Shown here piece after piece: positions 58,605-64,000 of a DNA stretch of 64,000 nt; the stretch's first letter is position 1, and every line of letters starts with the position of its first letter. The translations under genes and the position numbers were made by a program. Source of the DNA: Amycolatopsis deserti (GTDB lineage Bacteria > Actinomycetota > Actinomycetes > Mycobacteriales > Pseudonocardiaceae); NCBI RefSeq assembly GCF_014653945.1, contig NZ_BNAU01000002.1:367914-431913 (forward strand), in the 5' to 3' direction. The notes beneath the pieces were generated by a model. It saw only the letters and a program-made list of their open reading frames with translations, did no database searches and had not been told where the DNA came from.

Positions 58605-59213
58605 TCAGACGTCCAGCGGGTTGAGCCGGCGGATGAGCACGATCGCGGCCTCGGCGATCCGGTTGGCCTCGCGCTTGGACGACGACGTGGCGATCTCGCG
58701 GCCGGCCTCGCCGATGATGCTGGTCAGCACGGCGACGGTGAGCCGGTCGACCGAGCTGGTGCCGGCGCCGAGCAGCACCGCGTTCTGCCGGACCCACTCC
58801 CGGCCGCGGGTGCGGCGGATCAGCTCGAACCCGGGCGGGCCGCCGCCGTCCATGAACAGCCGGGACAGGTCGCGGCGCTGCCACGAGCCCTCGAGGAAGG
58901 CGCGGGCGCCCACGATGAACAGCTCCAGCGGGTCCTCTTCGCCGTTCGCGCGCGCCTTGGCGACCGCGGCCGCGGCCGCGTGCTCGTGCGCGGACTGGTG
59001 GTCCTCCCACAGCGCGAGGAACAGCTCGGTCTTGCCGCCGAAGTGGTGGTAGAGGCTGCCGACGCTGGAGTCGGCGCGCCGGACCACCTCGGCGATGCTG
59101 GCGTCGGCGAAGCCCTGCTCGCAGAAGACCTCACGGGCGGCACCCAGCATCACCCGCCGGGTCTCCGCGGTCCGGCTCCACTGCCAGGCGTTCCCGCTCG
59201 CCTTGCGTGCCAT
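58605..59213 (-). CDS. TetR-family transcriptional regulator
   Basis: 202 aa. N-terminal HTH (RRVMLGAAREVFCEQGFADASIAEVVRRADSSVGSLYHHFGGKTELFLALW, helix-turn-helix at about 38-58) and a variable all-helical ligand domain. ATG 59213 has GGAGG 5 nt upstream; an in-frame extension upstream lacks one. It is divergent from the ACAD gene, with palindrome B in the gap, and neighbours four related palindromes. Probably represses the local transporter and acyl-CoA genes until an acyl-CoA or drug-like ligand binds. Confidence 0.92.
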   Translation of the reverse strand: MARKASGNAWQWSRTAETRRVMLGAAREVFCEQGFADASIAEVVRRADSSVGSLYHHFGGKTELFLALWEDHQSAHEHAAAAAVAKARANGEEDPLELFIVGARAFLEGSWQRRDLSRLFMDGGGPPGFELIRRTRGREWVRQNAVLLGAGTSSVDRLTVAVLTSIIGEAGREIATSSSKREANRIAEAAIVLIRRLNPLDV

Positions 59214-59308
59214 CCGCGCCTCCTCGCTGTCGCCGAACAGGTTACCGGACAGGTTCGCGTGATGGTCTTGACACGCACCGCGTCCGGCACGCAGTCTGAA
59301 CATCTTCC

Positions 59309-59324
59309 TAGAGTTCGGTTCTAG
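59309..59324. promoter_or_regulatory. TetR-type palindrome B
   Basis: TAGAGTTCGGTTCTAG in the gap between the TetR and ACAD genes, 39 nt before the ACAD start. Differs from site A at only three positions. Confidence 0.6.
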
Positions 59325-59362
59325 AAATTCACCCGCCGGACATCGCAGAGAGGACCGCGTCG

Positions 59363-60535
59363 ATGGTCGACTTCTCGCTCAGCACCGAGGAACGCCAGAT
59401 CCGCGACACCGTACGGACATTCGTCAACCGCGAGGTGATCCCGCTCGAACCGGAGGTCCTGCGCAACGAGCGCGCCGGGCGTCCGGGGCTGGACCCCGGC
59501 GTGCTGACCGAGCTGCGGGCCAAGGCCCGCAAAGCCGGGTTCTGGGGCGTGAACACGCCCGAGGAGTACGGCGGGATGAACCTGGGCGCGGTGATGGCCG
59601 CGATCGTCGCCATGGAGACCGGGCGCACGTTCGTCCCGTTCAGCTTCGGCGGCACCGCGGACAACATCCTCTACTTCGCCAACGAGGAGCAGAAGCAGCG
59701 CTACCTCATCCCGACGATCGAGGGCGAGCGCCGGTCCTGCTTCGCGATCACCGAGCCGGGTGCGGGGTCCGACGCGCGCAACATCCGGACCCGCGCGGTG
59801 CGCGACGGCGGTGACTGGGTGATCAACGGCGAGAAGGTGTTCATCACCGGCGGCAACGAGGCCGACTTCGTGATGGTGTTCGCCGTGACCGATCCGGACA
59901 AGGGCGCGAACGGGGGCGTGACCTGCTTCCTGGCCGACCGCGACATGGGCTGGAAGTCCGAGCCGATCCCCACCATGGGGCAGTGGGGCCCGGCCTCGCT
60001 GGTGTTCGACAACGTGCGGGTGCCGGCCGCGAACGTGCTCGGCGAGGTCGGCCGCGGTTTCGAGCTGGCGATGCGCTGGATCGGGCAGGGCCGCTACCTC
60101 ATCCCGGCCCGCGCGATCGGCTCGGCCGAGCGGATGCTGCAGATGGCGATCGACTACGCGAAGATCCGGCATTCGATGGGCCGCCCGATCGCCGACTACC
60201 AGGCCATCCAGTGGCAGATCGCGGACTCCCAGGTGGAGATCGAGTCGACCAAGTGGCTCACGCTGTACGCGGCCTGGCGGGTGGAGACCGGCCTGGACGC
60301 GCGTCACGCCTCCTCGATCGCGAAGCTGCACGGGGCGCTGATGGCCAACCAGGTGGTGGACCGGGTGCTGCAGATCCACGGCGGCATGGGTTACACCAAG
60401 GAACTGCCGATCGAACGGTGGTACCGGGAGCTGCGGCTGCTGCGCATCTTCGAGGGCACCGACGAGATCCAGCGCCGCACCATCGCCCGCAACCTGCTGA
60501 AGGGGCACGCGCGCCTCGGCGGGATCGGGGAGTGA
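59363..60535 (+). CDS. Acyl-CoA dehydrogenase
   Basis: 390 aa. FAITEPGAGSDARNIRT and WVINGEKVFITGGNEAD are the substrate/FAD segments; IHGGMGYTKELPIERWYRELR and RIFEGTDEIQRR, with the catalytic Glu region, close the protein. It oxidises an acyl-CoA to the enoyl-CoA, passing electrons to ETF. GAGAGGACC precedes ATG 59363. It is followed 4 nt later by an acyl-CoA synthetase gene. Confidence 0.93.
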   Translation: MVDFSLSTEERQIRDTVRTFVNREVIPLEPEVLRNERAGRPGLDPGVLTELRAKARKAGFWGVNTPEEYGGMNLGAVMAAIVAMETGRTFVPFSFGGTADNILYFANEEQKQRYLIPTIEGERRSCFAITEPGAGSDARNIRTRAVRDGGDWVINGEKVFITGGNEADFVMVFAVTDPDKGANGGVTCFLADRDMGWKSEPIPTMGQWGPASLVFDNVRVPAANVLGEVGRGFELAMRWIGQGRYLIPARAIGSAERMLQMAIDYAKIRHSMGRPIADYQAIQWQIADSQVEIESTKWLTLYAAWRVETGLDARHASSIAKLHGALMANQVVDRVLQIHGGMGYTKELPIERWYRELRLLRIFEGTDEIQRRTIARNLLKGHARLGGIGE

Positions 60536-60539
60536 CCGG

Positions 60540-62630
60540 ATGACACGCTCGCTGCTCGAGCTGTTCCGCCCCAGCTCCATCGCGCTCGTCGGCGCCACCG
60601 ACAAGTCCGGGTGGTCCCTGTCGACCTTCCAGAACCTGCGGGACCACCAGTTCGCGGGCAAGGTGTACCTGGTCAACCCGCGCACCGAGGTGGTGCACGG
60701 CGAGACCGCCCACCGCAGCCTGACCGACATCGGTGAGCCGGTCGACCTGGCCTTCGTCATGGTGCCCACGACCGCGGTGCTGTCCGTGCTGCGGGAGGGC
60801 GCCGGGCTGGGCATCCGCAACTACGTCGTGCTCACCGCCGGGTTCGGCGAGACCGGGCCGGCGGGCAAACGGCTCGAGGACGAGATCGTGGCCTTCGCGG
60901 TCGAGCACGGGCTGACCGTGCTGGGCCCCAACGGCAACGGCTACATCAACGCCGCGGGCCGGACCACGCCCTACGGCCTGCCCATCCCCGCGCCGCTGCA
61001 GTCCGGCCCGGTGGGCGTCGTGCTGCAGAGCGGCGCGCTGGCCAGTTCGGTGCTGTCCTTCGCCCAGGCCCGCAACGTCGGGCTGAGCCTGCTCACGTCG
61101 ATGGGCAACGAGGCGATGGTCTCGGTGACCGACGTGATGTCCTACCTGGTGGACGACCCGGACACCAAGGTGATCGCGTTGTTCCTGGAGTCGGTGCGGC
61201 ACCCCGCGGAGTTCGCCCGGGTCTGCCTGCGCGCCGCCCGCGCCGGGAAACCCGTGGTCGCGCTGAAGATCGGCACCAGCGCGCTGGCCTCGCACACCGC
61301 GCAGGCGCACACCGGCGCGCTGGTCGGCGACGACCGGGTGATCGACGCGGCGTTCCGCCGGTTCGGGGTGGTCCGCGTGCATTCGCTGGAGGACCTGATC
61401 ATCACCGCCGGCCTGCTGGCTTCGGTGGGCCGGGTCGACGGGCGGCGGCTCGGCGTGGTGACGCCCTCGGGTGGGGCGTCGGAGATCATCGCCGACCGGG
61501 CCGAGCAGGAGGGCCTGGAGCTGCCCGCGTTCGCGCCGTCGACGGTCGAGCGGCTGGCGGCGATCGTGCCGGATTTCGCGACCGTGCAGAACCCGCTGGA
61601 CGTGACGGGGTACGTGGTGGTGGACCGGACCCTGCTCGGCCGGGCGCTGGAGGTGGTGGCGCAGGACCCGGGGATCGACGCGGTGCTGCTGCTCAACGAC
61701 CTGCCCCGGGTGGCGCCGGCCGATCCGTCGGTGACGCTGCAGATCGCCGGGGCGACCGCCGAGCGGATTCGCCGGTCGCGCGTGCCGGTGGTCGTGGTCA
61801 GCAACGTCCTCGCCGACATCACCGAGTTCGGCCGGTACGTACAGGCGCAGACCGGGTTCCCGCACGTGGCGGGCGGGATCGAGCACGGCATGACCGCGAT
61901 CGGCAACGTGGTGCGGTGGTCGGAGGCGGTGCGCCAGGTGCGGGACGTGGCGCCGGCCGCGGAACCGGCGCCGGCCGGGCCGGGCGAGGTCTGGGCCGAG
62001 CACCGGTCGGCGCGGCTGCTCGCCGGGCACGGCATCCCGGTGGTGCCCGCCGAACTGGCCGCGGACGAGGCCGAAGCGGTCGCCGCGGCCGAGCGGTTCG
62101 GGTACCCGGTGGTGCTCAAGGCCGCGGCGGAGGGGCTCGGGCACAAGAGCGACATCGGCGGCGTGCGGCTGGGGCTGACCGGGCCGGACGAGGTGCGGGC
62201 GGCGCACCGCGAGGTGGTCGCCGCGCTGCGTGCACACGGCCATGCGGACGCGGCCACCCTGGTCCAGCCGCAGCGGCGGGGCGGGGTGGAACTGCTGGTC
62301 GGCGTGGTGCGTGATCCGGCGTGGGGCCTGACCATGGCGATCGGGCTGGGCGGGGTGTGGGTGGAGGTCCTGCGGGACACCGCGCTGCGGCTGCTGCCGG
62401 TCACCCCGGAGGACGTGCGTGCGGCGCTGGCCGAGCTGCGCGGGTACGGCCTGCTGACCGGCGCGCGCGGCGCGGAGCCGGCCGACCTCGGGCGGCTGTC
62501 GGAGGTGATCGCGCGCATCGGCGAGGTGGCCGTGGAGCTGGGCCCGCGGCTGTCCGCGCTCGAGGTGAACCCGCTGCTGGTGGCCGGGTCCCGGGTGGAG
62601 GCGCTGGACGCGTTGGTCACCTGGGCGTGA
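60540..62630 (+). CDS. ADP-forming acyl-CoA synthetase
   Basis: 696 aa, NDP-forming acyl-CoA synthetase. N-terminal CoA-binding domain (SSIALVGATDKSGWS), ligase-CoA domains with LGPNGNGYIN, the phospho-His region QAHTGALVGDD, and a C-terminal ATP-grasp domain (YPVVLKAAAEGLGHKSDIGGVRLGL, MAIGLGGVWVEVLRD, EVNPLLV). It uses ATP to ADP rather than AMP to make the CoA ester. Start overlaps the ACAD end by spacing of 4 nt. In this cluster it would supply the acyl-CoA for the ACAD. Confidence 0.93.
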   Translation: MTRSLLELFRPSSIALVGATDKSGWSLSTFQNLRDHQFAGKVYLVNPRTEVVHGETAHRSLTDIGEPVDLAFVMVPTTAVLSVLREGAGLGIRNYVVLTAGFGETGPAGKRLEDEIVAFAVEHGLTVLGPNGNGYINAAGRTTPYGLPIPAPLQSGPVGVVLQSGALASSVLSFAQARNVGLSLLTSMGNEAMVSVTDVMSYLVDDPDTKVIALFLESVRHPAEFARVCLRAARAGKPVVALKIGTSALASHTAQAHTGALVGDDRVIDAAFRRFGVVRVHSLEDLIITAGLLASVGRVDGRRLGVVTPSGGASEIIADRAEQEGLELPAFAPSTVERLAAIVPDFATVQNPLDVTGYVVVDRTLLGRALEVVAQDPGIDAVLLLNDLPRVAPADPSVTLQIAGATAERIRRSRVPVVVVSNVLADITEFGRYVQAQTGFPHVAGGIEHGMTAIGNVVRWSEAVRQVRDVAPAAEPAPAGPGEVWAEHRSARLLAGHGIPVVPAELAADEAEAVAAAERFGYPVVLKAAAEGLGHKSDIGGVRLGLTGPDEVRAAHREVVAALRAHGHADAATLVQPQRRGGVELLVGVVRDPAWGLTMAIGLGGVWVEVLRDTALRLLPVTPEDVRAALAELRGYGLLTGARGAEPADLGRLSEVIARIGEVAVELGPRLSALEVNPLLVAGSRVEALDALVTWA

Positions 62631-62642
62631 CCGGCCGTGGTC

Positions 62643-62657
62643 GTCTCAGATCGAGAC
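62643..62657. promoter_or_regulatory. Palindrome GTCTC-N5-GAGAC
   Basis: GTCTCAGATCGAGAC, 15 nt, perfect 5-bp arms with a GATC-like centre, 60 nt before the monooxygenase-fold gene. The same skeleton recurs at 63264. A further 11-nt GGTGT-T-ACACC palindrome is at 62675-62685. Confidence 0.45.
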
Positions 62658-62717
62658 AGCCGGTGCCGGCGCCGGGTGTTACACCAACCCGGACACAGTC
62701 GGCAGAAGGAGCAGCAG

Positions 62718-63044
62718 ATGATCTTCATCACGGCCAAGTTCCGCGTCAAGGACACCTACGCCGACCACTGGCCGGAGATCGCGCGGGAGTTCACCGAGGC
62801 GACCCGCGCGGAGCCGGGGTGCCTGTGGTTCGACTGGTCCCGCAGCGTCGACGACCCGGCCGAGTACGTCCTGGTCGAGGCGTTCGCCGACGCCGACGCC
62901 GGCGCCCGGCACGTGCGGTCCGCGCATTTCCGGGCCGCGCGGGAGACGCTTCCGAAGCACCTCGCCGAGACGCCGCGGATCGTGAACACGGTGGTGGACC
63001 AGGACGACTGGTCCGAGCTCGGCGAACTCGCCGTGCGGGACTGA
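62718..63044 (+). CDS. Antibiotic biosynthesis monooxygenase-fold (ABM) protein
   Basis: 108 aa dimeric alpha/beta-barrel of the ABM family: FITAKFRVKDTYADHW, EPGCLWFDWSRSVDDP, EYVLVEAFADADAGARHVRSAHF. Such small proteins act as quinol monooxygenases or catabolic helpers. AGGAG precedes ATG 62718. It lies between two GTCTCA-type palindromes. A role with the diiron-monooxygenase-type locus expected to the right is conjecture. Confidence 0.85.
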   Translation: MIFITAKFRVKDTYADHWPEIAREFTEATRAEPGCLWFDWSRSVDDPAEYVLVEAFADADAGARHVRSAHFRAARETLPKHLAETPRIVNTVVDQDDWSELGELAVRD

Positions 63045-63059
63045 CGACGGGTGTGGCGC

Positions 63060-63206
63060 TCAGCCGCCCGCCGGGTCGATCCGCCAGCCGGCCCGGACCA
63101 GGTCGCCGAGCGCCCGCTCCAGGCACCCCACGTGCTCGAGGGTCTCCTCCTCGGTCCGGTCCTCGACGACCGGCATCGACAGTTCTTCCAGCGTCACCGC
63201 GACCAT
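63060..63206 (-). CDS. Very small hypothetical protein
   Basis: 48 aa from ATG 63206 (GAAGGG just upstream), acidic: VTLEELSMPVVEDRTEEETLEHVGCLERALGDLVRAGW. A longer form to 63242 is possible. Amphipathic helices are predicted by eye. No family recognised; divergent from the short crotonase-like gene. Confidence 0.4.
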   Translation of the reverse strand: MVAVTLEELSMPVVEDRTEEETLEHVGCLERALGDLVRAGWRIDPAGG

Positions 63207-63263
63207 CCCTTCGTCCCCGGACTCGCACTCCCCCGATGACACCAGAGTGCGGTCCCCGCGGAG

Positions 63264-63278
63264 GTCTCATTGTGAGAC
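63264..63278. promoter_or_regulatory. Palindrome GTCTCA-N3-TGAGAC
   Basis: GTCTCATTGTGAGAC, perfect 6-bp arms with a 3-nt spacer, 62 nt before the short crotonase-like gene. It has the same outer sequence as the site at 62643, so one dimeric regulator may bind both. Confidence 0.5.
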
Positions 63279-63339
63279 AGGGGCGGCCGCGTCGCCTCGG
63301 TAGCGTGCGGGCACCGGAAGCGCTTGCCAGGAGGCGACG

Positions 63340-63825
63340 ATGCTGGACCTGCACTACCAGTCGGGAGCGGTGGTGGTGCGTATCCGCACCGCACCCCGGC
63401 CGCTGGACACCGAGCTGCTCGACGGGCTCGCCGCGGCCATCACCTACATCGGCCCCGCGCACCCGATCGTCCTCACCGGGGCGCACGGCGTCTTCGCACC
63501 GGATGTCGCGCCCACCGGTGTGCCCGCCCGCGCCGCGGTGCTGGAGCGGTTGCCGCTCGTCCTGGAGGCTCTGCGGAGCCATCCGCTTCCGGTCGTGGCC
63601 GCCCTCAACGGCGACGCGATCGGCGCGGGGTACCGCCTGGCCGAGGCCGCCGGCGTCCGGATCATCTCGGGTGGGGTCGTCCAGCCCGCACCGCCGCGCG
63701 GGGTGCGCTACGGCCCGCGGGCCGCGGTGGCCGCCGGCCTGGCCGACGTCCACTGTGCACCCGGCGACTTGATCGGCGCCGCCCTGGAGCACGTGCGGGC
63801 GCACCTGCCCGTCGCCGCCGGCTGA
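63340..63825 (+). CDS. Short crotonase-like protein
   Basis: 161 aa, far shorter than crotonases (about 260). HPLPVVAALNGDAIGAGYRLAEAAGVRIISGG matches the oxyanion-hole/helix region of the fold; PIVLTGAHGVFAPDVAPTG corresponds to the first oxyanion loop. The C-terminal trimerisation half is missing but the frame is closed by a normal stop and a terminator, so this may be a natural short form. ATG 63340 follows AGGAGG. Similar short relatives occur near alkane-oxidation genes, a recollection that needs checking. Confidence 0.7.
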   Translation: MLDLHYQSGAVVVRIRTAPRPLDTELLDGLAAAITYIGPAHPIVLTGAHGVFAPDVAPTGVPARAAVLERLPLVLEALRSHPLPVVAALNGDAIGAGYRLAEAAGVRIISGGVVQPAPPRGVRYGPRAAVAAGLADVHCAPGDLIGAALEHVRAHLPVAAG

Positions 63826-63832
63826 GCAGAAA

Positions 63833-63870
63833 GGCCCCACGCGCGTCCCGGAGAGGACGTGCGTGGGGCC
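63833..63870. terminator. Terminator hairpin between convergent genes
   Basis: GGCCCCACGCGCGTCC (63833-63848) pairs with GGACGTGCGTGGGGCC (63855-63870), one mismatch, 6-nt loop. Confidence 0.85.
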
Positions 63871-63882
63871 GTTGTGCGCCGC

Positions 63883-64000
63883 TCAGTAGATGTTGGACGG
63901 GCGCACCATCCCCTCGGCGAGGTCCCCGGCGCCGGGAGCGATGATGGCGCCCGGGTTGACCAGCACCTCTTCCACGATCGCGGTCTCGGTCGTGATCAGC
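63883..64000 (-). CDS. GroEL-like chaperonin C-terminus (partial)
   Basis: Only the last 38 codons are inside the window; the gene continues beyond base 64000. The frame reads [19 protein letters not shown], then [18 protein letters not shown] and a TGA at 63883-63885. [10 protein letters not shown] fits the last strand of Hsp60 (canonical LTTEAVVADKP), but the glycine-methionine tail is replaced by an extended end. I recall such ends on GroEL-like proteins encoded with actinobacterial propane/alkane monooxygenases (MimG/PrmG type). The identification rests on a short piece. Confidence 0.45.
   Translation of the reverse strand, partial: LITTETAIVEEVLVNPGAIIAPGAGDLAEGMVRPSNIY

Noticed and set aside
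60258-62243. Long minus-strand frame opposite the ACAD and ADP-forming synthetase
   Set aside because: Shadow of two well-supported genes; composition is repetitive Arg/His/Gly.
1-64000. tRNA, rRNA, CRISPR arrays, insertion sequences or biosynthetic megasynthases
   Set aside because: No cloverleaf-like sequence, spaced direct repeats, transposase motifs or PKS/NRPS domains were recognised anywhere in the window.

Overview
The window is very GC-rich (about 70% by eye), with tightly packed genes, ATGA/GTGA start-stop overlaps, many GTG starts, AfsR-type ATPase regulators, MHS/DHA2 transporters and many FadE-type acyl-CoA dehydrogenases. This points to an actinomycete chromosome, most likely a Pseudonocardiales-type soil organism (Amycolatopsis/Pseudonocardia relatives). 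It reads as one long stretch of catabolic, accessory metabolism; no rRNA, tRNA, CRISPR array or insertion sequence was recognised.

Layout. (1) 1-700: a 26-C homopolymer, a broken NlpC/P60 relic and a small membrane protein. (2) 857-8562 (minus): an eight-gene, almost fully overlapping beta-oxidation operon of thiolase, two SDRs, MaoC hydratase, an APH-type kinase and three acyl-CoA dehydrogenases. The kinase next to an ACAD is a split version of the ACAD10/11 (LvaA/LvaC-like) 4-hydroxyacyl-CoA system. (3) 8683-12388: VOC protein, then a [3Fe-4S] ferredoxin, a ferredoxin reductase and an FprB-like reductase, a redox chain suited to the nearby P450. (4) 12567-22662: two overlapping flavin amine oxidases, aldehyde dehydrogenase, Zn alcohol dehydrogenase, SDR, a 769-aa LuxR/ATPase regulator, an orphan receiver-LuxR protein without its phosphoacceptor Asp, and RidA. 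(5) 22727-37441: a second 769-aa regulator, one intact P450, a scrambled P450 pseudogene (frameshift plus internal inversion), a BBE-type flavin oxidase, amino-acid/amine permease, cupin, CaiC-like CoA ligase, saccharopine-dehydrogenase-like reductase, DAO-type oxidase and enoyl-CoA hydratase. Together these look like uptake and oxidative deamination of an amine substrate, imine clean-up by RidA, aldehyde oxidation, CoA activation and beta-oxidation.

The most notable observation is a 14-bp motif (consensus CCCCCGNACGGGCR) found upstream of nearly every operon from 8.6 to 36.6 kb, always pointing at the gene it precedes and at a few recurring distances. It suggests one regulon covering regions 2-5.

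(6) 38448-43305: metallo-beta-lactamase-fold hydrolase, SDR, IclR regulator and a self-sufficient CYP116B-type P450, followed by (7) 43340-51276: two MHS transporters around a GAF-PucR regulator, a secreted tannase/feruloyl-esterase-like enzyme and an acyl-CoA ligase, i.e. uptake and activation of aromatic acids or esters. (8) 51394-62630: an Ltp2-like thiolase with its DUF35 partner, a 17beta-HSD4-like SDR, MaoC protein, two MFS transporters, a TetR regulator, an ACAD and an ADP-forming acyl-CoA synthetase, with four related palindromes at their promoters. (9) 62718-64000: antibiotic-monooxygenase-fold protein, short crotonase-like protein and the C-terminus of a GroEL-like protein of the kind found with diiron alkane monooxygenases, with two GTCTCA-type palindromes.
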